From: Trichoplax adhaerens
Lineage: Eukaryota > Placozoa > Uniplacotomia > Trichoplacea > Trichoplacidae
NCBI RefSeq assembly: GCF_000150275.1
Contig: NW_002060968.1
Span: 105,797 to 169,796, forward strand
Reading direction: 5' to 3'
DNA: 64,000 nucleotides
Made by a program: the position numbers and the translations under genes. A model generated the notes under the pieces. That model made no database searches. It worked only from the letters and a program-made list of their open reading frames with translations, and was not told the origin of the DNA. Of this stretch, positions 37,536 through 50,320 are shown piece after piece (positions within the stretch are counted from its first letter, which is position 1; each line of letters begins with the position of its first letter).

Positions 37536-38677
37536 TCAGTCGATATTCGGAATATTATTGTCAATAGTATCAACAAAGGTTACGGTTTTATCGAGATTGA
37601 AAACGGCAATTTGCAGTTTTGTTTTGTTAGCAGTGCCCTTAATAGGTACATATTGATAAAGAATATCCAACCGTTGCCAACGGGTTTGTGTGAAAAAGCC
37701 TGATATCTACCTTGTAAATGATATCTATATGATAATAATTGTTCAACTTTTCGGCTTCCAATTGAAAAGTATCGATAGATGAATAAAGAGAATTCAGTTT
37801 CTAAATAAAGGCATTAAATTTTAGTGAGCTTCAAACTAATGGCGTTATTATTCTAAAGAAAAAGATCTATGTTAATATAAATGGGGAAATATCACTAGAT
37901 AGGCATTAAAATATTCTTACTAGTGCTTAACATTATGGAGAACAGGCACAACGATTTGAATACAAGTACGTAACAACTTATGGCTTTCTATACTAGCTGT
38001 TAAATAGTGCTATGCATTGCAATGGCGCTCTTTCCACGTGCTATTTAATTAATCACGATTATTGGAGTATGGATGGCGGCAAATTAGAAACGAAAGTAAT
38101 TTATAATTTCATGAAGAAAAGTGTTCACTTTCCATTTAAATGTAAAATATTTACAGACTTTAAGTCTAGCATATTAGGCTCCAAAATATCATCCACTGCT
38201 AGCAAGCAAATCCATATAGAAAAGGCTTAAATTCGTATAAAATTGCATACTATCATGCAATTTAAGAGTTTTGGTAACTTCTAACAACACTTGCAACATC
38301 TTTACTAATAAATTTGTATATAAATTCAAAATGAACACTGCCAATGACATCAGAATGATTAAAATCATATTAAATTTTACGATCATGGAATAAATACTAA
38401 TAGCTTATACATTAAAGATTAGGAAATAGTTATAATATGCTCTAATTCCGTTTAGTTCTACATTCCTTAGAATTCTACCTTTGAATTACATCGCTACTGG
38501 TATAATATCTAGACAAGAAGTAGAATGTTATTTCTGAGGTAAATTTATTACTTACCAATATTAAGAACTTGTAGGTATCAGTACATTTTAGTCTATTTAG
38601 ACACAGTAGATACGACTTTTCAGATGAGGTCATGAAAAGTCCAAATGTACTATCGGTTAAAATTAAGCAAAAATGGG
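37536..38677 (-). pseudogene. P5, partial and frameshifted copy of the tandem family
   Basis: Exon 3 (38556-38677, 122 bases) is intact: acceptor tttttttag, frame starting HFCLILTDSTFGLFMTSSEK, then YLLCLNRLKCTD, donor gtaagt. The last exon (37536-37800) starts in the expected phase (KLNSLYSSIDTFQLEAEKLN, then IDIIYKVDIRLF) but is 265 bases, one over a multiple of three. After about 37690 the family sequence continues in another frame (LDILYQYVPIKG, QIAVFNLDKTVTFVD) to a TGA at the expected place. Exons 1 and 2 were not found. This is most likely a decaying copy, or a gene with one sequence error and undetected 5' exons. Confidence 0.65.
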
Positions 38678-39724
38678 CTAAAAAAAAGAAAAAACATCGA
38701 AAGAGAGGGTATTAGTCCTAACTGAAAATTGTTTCGCTGCCAACAAATACCGATTCTGTTCTATAGATTTCTATGCAATTTGTACTTTATTGCAGTGTAG
38801 GCAGGACAATCGGATGGTATTATCTTATACGAGTATATAGCATATATTAATAATGGCATAGGCTAGACTGGACTCTTGGTTACTACTGTTCGATTTAGAC
38901 TATGCGGCAAATTTATCAGAACATTAGATGTCTTAATAAGATCGAAGTTACATGACTAAATATGTCACAATTATTACTTCTTTCACTAGGCTCTTTTTGG
39001 AGAGAAATATTTGATAGGCGGAGATGGTTACATAATTATACTCGCTGGTGTCAAGTCATACTCTTCATCAACTCAAAGCATTATGGAGTATAAGCTTTAA
39101 TAGAGTTTAGGAATTGCATCTCCTCTTGCCGCCTGTTTTAAGCTAAAAATAGCCCTGACTTCCACAACGATTAAGAGAGTAATTTCTATCTTAAGCTACT
39201 GTTATTTAAAAATGCCAGTCAATTGGTATTCCAAGGCAGACTTTTGAGACAAAGTCTTACTCAAAGGTCAGATAGAACTTTGAATAAAACAAAATTTTTA
39301 TGTTAGCGTGGAAAAATTTATCGATCACATGTCAATACAATACTTTCCACCACAGTTGATTGACACACTACCAACATGGTAGACGTTAAGATTGTCAAAT
39401 ATATTGATAAATTTCCTTATTATGATAAAACATAAGAATGATAGATATATTTGATTACTGATTGTGATCAAGCAAACATTAGTCATGCAGAGTACAATAT
39501 GATTGGGATTTGAAATAATCTTATTTTATAAATAGCAAGATCTAAAGCAGCGGTAAGAAATTCCCACAACCTCTTGATAATTGGACAATACTCATGCTTC
39601 ATAAGTTTAAGCTCAAAAGAGTTCCACGATTATTCGATACTAGGATGGTCAATAATATAAAATATGATGGACTTTAATTTTCGTATTCTTTACCTTATGT
39701 ACCATTCAAACTAGGTAATATGTG

Positions 39725-40145
39725 CCTGCAAGACAGTGTAATATTGTATTCTAAGTTGATGATATATTTAGTAATGTCAACCGTAGATGTTGCGTTCAGC
39801 ATGTGATAGATATTGTCGTTAGAGGCTTAAGTATTAAATACAGCTATCTTAGTAACTGTAATCCTTTTCAAGAGGAGCACTACGAAGCTCACACTAGAGC
39901 TTCACATGAAAGGTGTAAACTATCCTGTATTTGAGATGCTAATACTGAAGTGTGTAGTAAGTAAGGTGCTAAGACTTTAAATACGGAAAAGTATATAAGC
40001 GAGTAGTTTAGTATAGTAAGATAGTTCTTTCTCGTTAGAGGTCCTCCGCTAATCGATTACGTTGTATCTTCGTAAACGAGGTTTTGTTCGATAAATCTTA
40101 ATTTTCGAAAGTTTTGAAGATTCTTGATCTATCAACCTCACAGTG
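39725..40145 (+). repeat. Dispersed repeat, copy 1 (inverted to 55870-56300)
   Basis: About 420 bases from GACAGTGTAATATTG through GAAGCTCACACTAGAGCTTC and AATCGATTACGTTGTATCTT to GATCTATCAACCTCACAGT match the reverse complement of 55870-56300 with high identity. It is non-coding and has an internal small inverted repeat (GAAGCTC..GAGCTTC). The size, lack of genes and two distant copies suit a non-autonomous mobile element. Confidence 0.85.
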
Positions 40146-41559
40146 CCTGTTCTAAGCTTATACGAAGCAATCTAATACTTCTATTGGATGCCAGTAATAC
40201 ATATGCAATCAATACTATAAGATGCTTTGATTCGCAGACCCTTTACATTATATTATATAGTACAAAAATTGTGGTAGCAATCATCTATTCCTATACTTAA
40301 CAGAAAAAATGAATACAATCTTGTTATGCTTTGAGCACACTTAGTGATGAATAACTATAAGACCCTTTAATAAGTGAACATAGTGTTCTTAACAATGAAC
40401 AATCCTAAATTAAAATTACTTTAGCTTGATCTAGTTGTAGAATTCATTAATAGAATTATTTAGTAGCTGAACTGGGTAACAATACTGATAATTATCTTCC
40501 TCATCGGCTGAAATTAGGTTATAAAGTTTAAACTAGGAAGGAAATGTGGTGGAAAACTGAAACAGTAAATCATGAAATCTATTTCCTCTTAATAGATCCT
40601 GGATCAACATTACATTATTTAACGTACTACATTAACTAAATAATGATTTAACTTGATTATTAGGTTTAATTGAAGGAGGCATATATCTTATGGAATCACT
40701 ACAATTTAGTCATACTGTCGAAGGATAGAGAAAATAGCCTCAAACTACGTAGGAAGAAAGCTAGTTTCTAATACTAAATACAATTACCCTTTTCGATTAT
40801 GTTATCATAGTGATAAATATAGGCGTTTGAAAAGATAAATTTCACTTGTAGAGCATATCTTACTATCATCAAAATTTTCTTTCTTCCTGATTTTACGAAT
40901 ACCGTCATCAAATTTTACTTCACAAAGTTAGTTCGGTAACTTGTCGTATTTAAGACGGTCATTGAAAGACGCATTGAAGATCTCCTCACCTCGACAGAAA
41001 TAGTAATAGCCAAATTGTATAGCAACATCTGTAAGGAGTTTCTAAACTGCAGTATAATAGAATTGCGAAGTACTAAATATTAAATTCGTTTTAAAACAGT
41101 AAAATTATCTCCAATATATGCTGCATAGTTTATTATACCAACATGCCAAATTATTATTTCCATAGAGAATAAAAGAATTGAAAATAGTCTTATATGATAA
41201 AAATTGAACTCATTCTAAAGCTTGTACAGTATCTGGTAGATGAGACTTTATTTCATTGATTCCTACAATTATGTCAACGTATTAAATACAAAATTTGCTA
41301 AATGGAATACAGCATACTCAAGTACCGCATCATTGATTTTACTTGAACAAGGTCAATTCTTTTTTCTAGTTTCAATTCAATATACGAGTGGGATAATGAA
41401 ATTATTTTTAATAATTATAAGCATTGTAGACTTTATTAGGATACACAGAATTTGAAATCATTTCATGCGAAGCAAATAATTTATACGGCTTCTAATTAAG
41501 ATGAATAAAATTCCGTAATTTACCAGATTTAACATATTCCCTATATTCGTCAATTATTT

Positions 41560-42860
41560 TTACGCTTCAAGTTCTAACTTGAAATCAATGGACGCAAGCA
41601 ACGTATTAACTACAATTTCTCTCCATCACAAGTGCCGGCGATAGCATAGCAATTATTACTAAACTTTGAATCTATAATTCATGTAATTTTTAAAGATCTC
41701 TTGCTTGTGTGGAGGATATCAGAAGATAATAGTATTTAACTTGATATCAGCAACATTTATGTTCATACAGTACTATTATTAATGACTATACAGTACCATA
41801 CTTGTCTAAAGAAGAGCAAATAACTCTCCAACAATGTAATGATATCTTAGGCCATTTAAAATCATTTTAATTTCCATTCTATTACTTTGGTATACCGCTT
41901 CTTAAAGTTAATTAGTAAATTGCAGGTAAAAGAATAAAAACCAAGATTATTTATAGTTATGGTTATAGTATGCTTAAATTTAATCATCATAACTTACAAT
42001 ACAATTTTTAAGAGGAAAAATGAATAAAAACCATACAACTATACAAAACATACATTATAGTAAGTAATTAGTTTAATAGCGTTACCAAGAATCAATTATT
42101 GAATCAGACATTTGTGGACTTACAAGAGATTGTCAGTAGTGAACAACTGTATAGAAATATTTGATGAATCAGTAGTAGCAAACTTAGCTGCCATTTAGAG
42201 AATTACACTAAGATTTGGTAGAATATAGATCTTTTATTATAGGCTATAGTGCGGATACGATCTTGTCGTTACTGTAGAGTTTGTAAGCTGTCTGGAAGTG
42301 ACTTGAGATAATTCTAGCACTTTCTCTCGATCACAAATGGTACCGAAAATATAACGATCATTACTAACGTTTTAATTTGTTATTCATGTTATTTTTCAAA
42401 GATCTGTTTCGTATTTTAGAGAGTAACAGAAGACAATGATATCTAATTTGATATATAGATAGTGTTTACATTTCTTTTGTTGTCAATAAAGATAGTATGA
42501 TATTTCTAAAAATTAACCTTTAACCTAAATTATAATGGTGGTACGTCAGATGAAGACAATCATAACGACTGTCAGAAGTATACACTACGCTATTTTATGC
42601 TCTACTTTTTAAAGAAAAGCATATGAATATCCATTATCGTGATAATATTTTAGGCCATTTAAAGACCACAGTAATCGCCAATAAATTGCCTTACCCTCTC
42701 ATATAATATTAATCAGTGAATACTTAGTATAAAAGCTACAAATTAGGGCTACTTACGCAACTTTATAGTTAAAGTATGTTTAGTTTTAATCATCAAGGTT
42801 TACAATCATTTTTCAGAGGAAAAGTGAATAAAACCCGTACAACTATAAGTAACTAATAAT
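41560..42860 (+). repeat. Tandem duplication, about 700-bp unit, two copies
   Basis: Copy one (about 41600-42050) and copy two (about 42300-42850) share, in order: CTCTCCATCACAAGTGCCG-type sequence, TTCATGT(A)ATTTTTxAAAGATCT, AGAAGATAATxxTATxTAA, TTAGGCCATTTAAA, and GAGGAAAAxTGAATAAAA with CATACAACTATA. Divergence is considerable. No coding content recognised. Confidence 0.7.
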
Positions 42861-43707
42861 AGCTAGCTATTAATAAGCATACGTGTATTAGCCGAGATCG
42901 GATTTTAGCCGTGTCATATGCAGTATACGTGTATGCTACACAAAAAATTACATGAAACTGTGGGTTTTAATATTTTACATAGTAACATATTTCGTAGTCA
43001 CTATAATTCAACATACTACCAATCCAAAAAATATATCCTTTAAAGAGTGTTTGTTACGTTTGTATAACTTCTACATTACGATAATTATAAGATATCACTG
43101 GTATGAGTACTTGTTGTTCTAGGACATGTTGTACGCATTGATGCTATATTGCATAAACATAAGGAGAGTATGTGTATAGAATAGGATTAGCGTATAAATA
43201 AGTTGCAGAGTTAAGAATATAGTTCGTTACGAATTATGGGTAACGAGTACTCTTTGATATCTACGCCTTGAACCAGCATATGCGAAAAGACTGGTAGAAC
43301 TTTTACCAAGTCGCAACAGTGTCTATAAATATTAGGGTTAAATTATGCTAAATAAGAAAAGAGAATTTTAAGTTTGCAATTTTAGTAAATACTTGAAGCA
43401 TTGCTGATACTACTCTGTTATCATTGCCCTAGACACAATTACTTTATATACTTTTTTAGGAATTATCAAAGTACTTTATTTTAATATCGAATATAGATAG
43501 CCATCATTGACGGCATTTAAGTATACGTAGACATACACCACCAGTATTATTGTTCATGAAGTTTCTTACTGAGTATTTCGATTATTTCATTATGAAATGC
43601 TAAAACTCTATCATATCAATTTATGTTTATCAGCTATAGCAAAGAGCTGAGAAGGGTTGATAATCATTTCCTAATCGTTCCTCGATGAATTATATGATCG
43701 ATCGTTA

Positions 43708-45151
43708 TTAGTCCATGACCAATCTTATATCACTTTCAGGTGGTGTAAAACCCATCACACGATCTACCAATCGAACTTTTCCATCAGCATCGAAGGCTAC
43801 CAATTTGATAGTTTTGTCACTGCTACTTTCGTTGCTATTACTTTCCTTACTAGCGGCTATCAATTGGACTATAGTCGATCGTGCGTCTTTATTTTTACAA
43901 GTATTGTAAGATCGGTAAAATAACCAGACAATCTTATCTGACTCTTTCTTATTCCATTCTTTAAATATTTTCGTGATTTCCGATATATCTCTGTCTATTT
44001 TCTATAGCATGTAAGAATTATTTTAAATCAGAAAATAACAGTAGGTAATGATGGAAATACTTTACTGCGGTACTTATTCGTAGATTATTATTATCATGGC
44101 TAAATAATACTAAAGTCAAACAACTATGAAATACTTTAAATGCATTTCATTTTTTTATGATACTATTCTATTAAACTTTACCGAACCCTGTTACATTCAA
44201 TCTGTGATAGAAAAATTTATTAAGATTAGCTGATGTCTTATTATAAATGAAAAAACCACGAAAGGATCTGATTCTAAATATCAAATTAATCATATTACTT
44301 TTTCTAAATAACTTCGAAAATTTTATTACGGTATACAATCGTAAGGTTATACAGAAAACTAAAATTCAGTCATTTTTTAGACATACACCTCGTACTGTGT
44401 TTTAAGTTGATTCATAAAATACAGTAAATATAGCTAGCAATCAACATTGTAAGCATAAGTGAACTGCTTAAGTATGTATATTGCACCATTGTGCAGGATT
44501 GCCTAACAGAGGTATTTCCATCACAGACTTACCACAAAGATCGGATCATAACTACTCGTATTTTCTTTGATTTTAATCAAGCATAGCAGATATTCAGGAT
44601 CAGATTCAAGGATGATACGTGAATTAGCAATATTGACTTGTTGAAATACGAATTCAGCTATAGTAAATTGATTATCAATGAAAATATATTTTTAAATTGG
44701 TTTTAAAGTTTACAATAAAAATAATTTGACCAATTAAATGGAATAATTGATCGATCTAAGAAGAGACATTTACCATGGTCGGGATTTTCATCAACCTCAT
44801 CTAATCCGTCAGCAAAAGAAGCAGAACAGGCAGTAAGAGGATTGAGATCATACAATTCATCACTTCGTTCGAAGTAATGTCCATCTACTTCAAAGTATGC
44901 TTCTTTCGGGACAGTGACCAATTCTAGAGTAGAATATCAAATTGAGTTTGTTAGTGTCAAATTAGATGTTCTATTTCTGTTCCACGATTGTTTTTAATAG
45001 TAGCCAATTAATTCTACGTAAATAAATGCTGACAACTTTAAACCATTAACAAATCAATTATTTACTCGTGTCGCCATAAATCACATATTAATACTTTTTG
45101 TGGACTGAAAAATTAGCAAATAACCAAATCACCTGTAGAAGTAGCTTCCAT
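43708..45151 (-). CDS. P6, member of the tandem gene family
   Basis: Complete spliced model: 45133-45151 (MEATST), 44774-44923, 44533-44657, 43708-44001 (TAA); 588 nt, 195 aa, all GT-AG, phases 1, 1, 0. Exon 2 reads EAYFEVDGHYFERSDELYDL and ends in acidic residues; exon 3 reads EFVFQQVNIANSRIILESD, then PEYLLCLIKIKENTSS; the last exon reads DRDISEITKIFKEWNKKESD, IVWLFYRSYN, a Ser/Asn/Glu-rich insert absent from P7, KLVAFDADGKVRLVDR and FTPPESDIRLV. No signal peptide or membrane segment. Introns are short (209, 116 and 531 bases). Sister of P7, with the whole surrounding region duplicated. Function unknown. Confidence 0.82.
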
Positions 45152-45298
45152 CTTGTTCAAGTATGCGAAGATTGTAAATTGATATCAAATGAAATAGAAC
45201 TCATCAATCGAAAAGGACAAACCAGTTGAGAAAATTTTCTATGTGATCCGCTATTTATATTCTTTACGAATTTGGTAAAGTTAGGGAGCTAAGTTCAG

Positions 45299-45307
45299 CT
45301 ATTTATA
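45299..45307 (-). promoter_or_regulatory. TATA-like box of P6, conserved with P7
   Basis: TATAAATAG on the minus strand about 150 bases before the P6 ATG. The same element stands at the same distance before P7 (51522-51530) in a diverged flank. A second ATATAAATAG at 45251-45260 is not conserved (P7 has ctatttgtat). Confidence 0.5.
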
Positions 45308-46994
45308 CTGTCGCAATCGAGTAAATTATGTACTGTACATGACTCAATAAGGCAATATAAATAGGATAGTCGACAATCATCAAATAGCTTCTGTAAACTG
45401 CATTGTATTTTCAGAGACTAATTAATCCATTACCTAAATGTCTGTTATTAAATATTCACTTGATAAAACCTCGTGATAAGCTCACGATCTCCACTTTTAA
45501 TAATACTCAGAAATTAATTAATTAGGTACATGATTCTTCCATTGAAACTCTTATTTGCTGTTGAATTTGATTGATGACTTAAAATAATATTATTGTTCTT
45601 TCAAATTAAAGGGCCTTGCTTGAAAATTAAACGATATGATAATAAATCACGGTGAAACCAATAAATATTGATCCATTTCTACAACCTTATAGGTTTCCAG
45701 GTAACAATTATTCAATTATTTTTATTGTTAATTACATTCATTCAAGCTTATTCATAACGCTCCTTAATTGAATACCTCTTACTCTATCATTACCTGACAA
45801 CAGATCAGCTAGAACATATATGGATTAGTTTTAATTAAACTTCTATAAATTTATCATAAAAAGTATGACAAACTAAGCAAAATCAACTAACTTCTATCAA
45901 GATCGCACCAGTACCTGCAGATAGAGCTACGAAGGATAAATTTATAAATGCTGCATGACATAGGTTGAAAACTAATTAAGTTCTTTAAATGTTTGCAAAA
46001 TTAGGTCAATTACTAGAATCGGCTGCAGAAAAGCTAGAATAAGCATAACCTGTTTGTAAAATAAACGAAAGAATAGCAACGAAAACCATGTCCGCAAGTT
46101 ATTAAAGTAATCAAATATGACTGAAGGTTAAGAAGATAAAATCGCTATTAAAGTAGCTTAGTTACACCAAACGATAATTATATTGAGGTCATTGAAAGTT
46201 TCTTAATTTAAATTAAAATAAATATGAAGAAATTATTATTAAACAACATCAATTCGGCCACGCTTTATTGTATTCATGAATGCTTTTGGAGAAGGAATAG
46301 TTAGAGAAATCTTTATTAAAGTAACCAAGTGATAATCAATTCTATGCATCTATTTTATCGTTATCCTGTCCTGTAGACTAGAGCTATGCTTATACAATAA
46401 ATTACTATGCGCACATAAGTAATTACTGTATATCACACTATCATTGGTGATAGTTTTTAACATTTAATTAAGCTGAACTAATCGGGAAGTATTAACCGTT
46501 AGGTATTGAGCAATAATAGAAACTGAAAGCTACACCTGCACTTTTTCATAAAATAATCAAGTAGTTTCAGCTATCATGAACAAAGACAATCTTTAGAGTA
46601 ACTATCATTAAAGTAATAAATTTGGGCGTATTTCATTGTTAACAAAACTTCTAATTTAAAGGTAATTTAAAAGAATCAATAAGTAATTGAATCAAATGCA
46701 ATGGAAGCTACATATTCGCTATAACTGATAATGCCTATAAATTATGTTAGTTAACATGTACATTAGGTGTTGTAATAACATCATTTACCACTATTCTGTC
46801 CATTCTAAATCATATTCTCACAAAGTAATCATCTTAGGCAGATCAAATTTGAAAATAGTTTTATTACAGAGTTAAAAATGAGTAGAGCAATCATTAATTA
46901 GTACAAGAATTTGATGTACACTTAAGAGTATCTTGCGTTAAAAAACTGGCATAAGATTTATGTGACTTACTATACTGTGAAGATACCCAACATC

Positions 46995-47240
46995 TACTGC
47001 ATTTGTTACGGTAAAAGTGAGCATTAGGCGAATGCGCGCCTTCGACGTAAGGTGCGCGCATTCTCCATAATCATGGTAAATGCGCGCTTTAGCTGGAAAT
47101 GTGCACTTTCTCCAACATATTGGTTAATGCGCGCTTTCTGCAGATAAAGCGCGCATTACATGAAATAATGCGCACTTTCACCTATTATTCTGGTAAAAGC
47201 GTGCATTACCCGAAATATTTGCGCACTTTCACTTATATAC
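46995..47240. repeat. GCGC-rich palindromic minisatellite
   Basis: About ten cores of the type ATGCGCGCTTT or AAAGCGCGCATT, plus variants ATGCGCAC and AAAGCGTGCATT, stand 20-30 bases apart in alternating orientation, separated by short AT-rich links such as TATTCTGGTAA. CG dinucleotides are very rare elsewhere in this AT-rich sequence. The sequence resembles clustered E2F-type (TTTGCGCGC-like) sites, but no gene starts nearby. Confidence 0.75.
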
Positions 47241-48339
47241 TATTCGAAATTAATAGAAGAGTCTTGATATTTTACGCAACTGATTCGTACTGTAAAACAT
47301 ATTGATGAACTGTTTGAGGAAAGTTCTACAGTTTGATGACTCAAGCATGATAGTAGGCAGCGAAATTGCCGTAATTAGATTACTGCAGAAATGAGCTTTG
47401 ACTACAATAACCTTCAAATAGGCAATATCGAATCTAGGTACAGCATAGCACAGACAAGCCTAACTATAGTTTGCAATACAAAATAATATATTACGCGGAC
47501 TGCATAATGCGAAAGAGGACTAATAATTATATATAAGCTGACTCATAATGGGTAAGTCAAAAGTCGCCTTACTCAAAATTAGGAACAGAAAGTGTAAGGT
47601 AATTGTCCCCAAAAATCTAGCAGATTGATCACAATTGATGGCAACAGGTTTCTTAAATCAAAAGCAAAATCTTGAGATAAACAGCCACAGAAGCTGGGCC
47701 AACAATTTATTGATAATACAACTAAATCACACTGAAAGCTAGAGCAGTTATAGTCACCTAATCAGTAAATGATAGAATTGCTACGTTATTCGTAAGCAGT
47801 CTTAGTCTTAATGTTAAGTTTTATGGATAGTCAAATAGTTAATAACAAAGCCCTACTTCATCGTCAATAAGATCTGCACTTCGAACATAGAAAATATGCA
47901 AGAAAAATTATCTCTAAGGAAGTATAATAACACTAAATAAAACGCACAATGGTGCATTTCAGCATTAATTTTGCTCTTGGAATTGACAGATGAATGATAA
48001 ATAATTATCAGTGTAAAAATGACCAATAGTTCATTTAAGTCCTATAAACTCTCGCTACATAAACTATAATTATCAAGCAAATTTAACATCAATACGATTG
48101 ATCTCGTTAAGTGGAAATCAAAGAATGTTACATTCATGTACATAACACTAAAGTAGATTTCAAAGCTGGTCCATTACTAATCAGAACGATCGAAATCTTG
48201 CGTATCAATAATTATTTTTTGAATAATTTATTCAAAATTATACGACCAGCGTATTACTAATTTAGGGTATTTTATGAAGTAAAGATAATTAAGATGCTCT
48301 AATTAGATCCAGAATTGTATATATCTACAACCAAAGTGC

Positions 48340-48560
48340 GATCTTTAACAGTTTTAATAACTGTTTGTCACGATATCATAATCAAGACGTAAATATAGGA
48401 TGTTTTGTGTCAAGATATTGTGATAATCGATATTTAATATTAAAGTTTAGCGATAATGGATGCCGTGGGTTAAGATATTGTGATAATTTATTGATACTTA
48501 ACTTTAAATTTTAGTGATAATGGATATTTTGTGTTAAGAAATTGTGATAATTGATGTTGT
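48340..48560 (+). repeat. Tandem repeat, about 70-bp unit
   Basis: Three to four copies of a unit containing GGATGTTTTGTGTCAAGATA followed by TTGTGATAAT and TTTAGxGATAATGGAT, with scattered changes. Non-coding. Confidence 0.75.
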
Positions 48561-49599
48561 AGATATGTTCTTGTAGTTTATTTGTAAATTTTAGAAAGCA
48601 TATAAATATATAGTAGATAGGCAAAAGAGAGAGAAGAATAAATTAATTCTTTCTACTTATCTTCTATACTGGGTTCTTGTAGACTTTGCTTCGGAATACG
48701 AATAGGGAATAACTACTAAGTATAGTGAAGTTAATTGAGTAGAAGCGCCTAACGTACAATTATTGATAGTGTATATAGTAGTTATATTATGTTAGCAGTA
48801 GAGCCGGGAAAGTTTACATAGAGAAAGAATTTTTAAGTTTCAATTGTGTTTGTAACAACTTTAAATACTGTGAGCTAGGTAGAGAGTTTATTTATACCTT
48901 TTGACTATAGCAGAGTAGTATGGAGTTGTTAGCTAATAGGCGTTTCATCACTGTAACCGTTTCCATCATGTGAAAGCAATCTTTATGGGTGCTTCAAAAA
49001 AGACTTGAAATTTAATTTTAAGCGCCAGAATCAAAGACCTTGCAAGAAATGATAAATACTTAGTGTTTTATTTGCTCACGCAAATTATCTGTAGATGAAC
49101 TGGCAATAAAGAATTGACAAATAAGAACCATTGAAACAGTTGCATTTATTGCATTTTTAGATTGCGTAGACAAGCTTACTTTACAAAATGGCTAATAACT
49201 TTTTAGAAAAAATACGAAGTAATTTTACATAATGTCGTGTTTGGAAATATCCACACACTTTGTTTAACCGTGCAATAATATAGAAGGAAGAATAAATTCC
49301 TAATTTAATATTCTGTCTCTACTGGATTCGTCTTAGGATATCACACTAATCTTCCTGGTTACGAATAGACGATTTTTGAAAAGTTAAGAATGTAATCACT
49401 GGTACAATCAGGCATTCGCGGACTTTAGATGATAATCAATAATTCAAAGCTGAGTATTATCTAAAATAAGCCGAACAGTATTAGCTTATAATTTGACCGA
49501 TCCATCTTATTAATTCTTAACCATAATTATCTAGTTCTGTCTTATAAGGTAGAATGATTGTCCATACACAGCACGACTTCGAACTATTCCATTTCAAAA

Positions 49600-49760
49600 C
49601 TAATTGCTATGGCTTTCTTCTAGTTATTAAATGACTACTAGCAGCAGCTGTCAGTAGAAACAGTTGCTAAATTAGCAATCAAGAATAAATTTTATTCGTT
49701 TTTTAAAAGATTATTGGTCATATTTGTAATAATTGCAACAAACATTCTATTAAATGTCTC
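49600..49760 (+). repeat. Copy of the 31-kb tandem unit
   Basis: TGGCTTTCTTCTAGTTATTAAATGACTACTAG, AGAAACAGTTGCTAAATTAG and CAATCAAGAATAA followed by TTTTTAAAAGATT reproduce the order seen in the 31170-32350 array, diverged. Confidence 0.6.
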
Positions 49761-50320
49761 CAAAGTTTACAAACCGCATATACGCGTATATCACGTAAAT
49801 AAAAACAATTTTGACTTTAAATGATTGCAAGTAACAGTTTCCGTAGTCACTGTATATAAAATTACTTTTATTTTATGAGCTATATATTCTAAAGAACATA
49901 AATACATATTAGGTTAAATTAAGCTTGATAATAAATTGAATTTTGTCTCTCAAGAATATATATAGATAATAATTTGAAATTATGCTTGTAAAATTCAAAT
50001 TGTGATTTAGATAATATTATGGACATTACTGATACCACATTACTGTCGCTTTCCAAGACATAATTATCTTTATGCTTCATTAAGAATTAACATCATACTT
50101 TAACTTAATATCTAAGAAATAAACCATCGTTCGAGGTATTCTATCACGCAGATATCCACTTTCGCTATTAACAACGGTGCTTGAAGAGCAATTTGATTAC
50201 TACGTTATTGAAATACTAAATCTTAATTATTATAGTTTACGTTTGTTAGCTATAGCAAGTAGCTGAGAAGAAATAAATAAATTTTCTCTTGATTGTTCTT
50301 CAATGGAATATCGACTATGA

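Larger units (their letters stand above)
38678..43707. other. Intergenic between P5 and P6, repeats
   Basis: No gene seen. Contains one arm of a dispersed inverted-repeat pair (39725-40145) and a roughly 700-bp tandem duplication (41560-42860). Exon 2 of P5, if it survives, should lie in the first part. Confidence 0.4.
45152..50320. other. Intergenic between P6 and P7
   Basis: No gene found. About 45152-48400 corresponds in patches to 51374-53900 upstream of P7, so it was part of the P6/P7 duplication. It also holds the GCGC-rich array (46995-47240), a 70-bp tandem repeat (48340-48560) and a copy of the 31-kb array (49600-49760). Confidence 0.45.

Noticed and set aside
38189-38386. Hydrophobic minus-strand frame with a signal-peptide look
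   Set aside because: It lies inside the predicted P5 intron, has no splice context that joins it to other exons, and its composition is typical of AT-rich chance frames.
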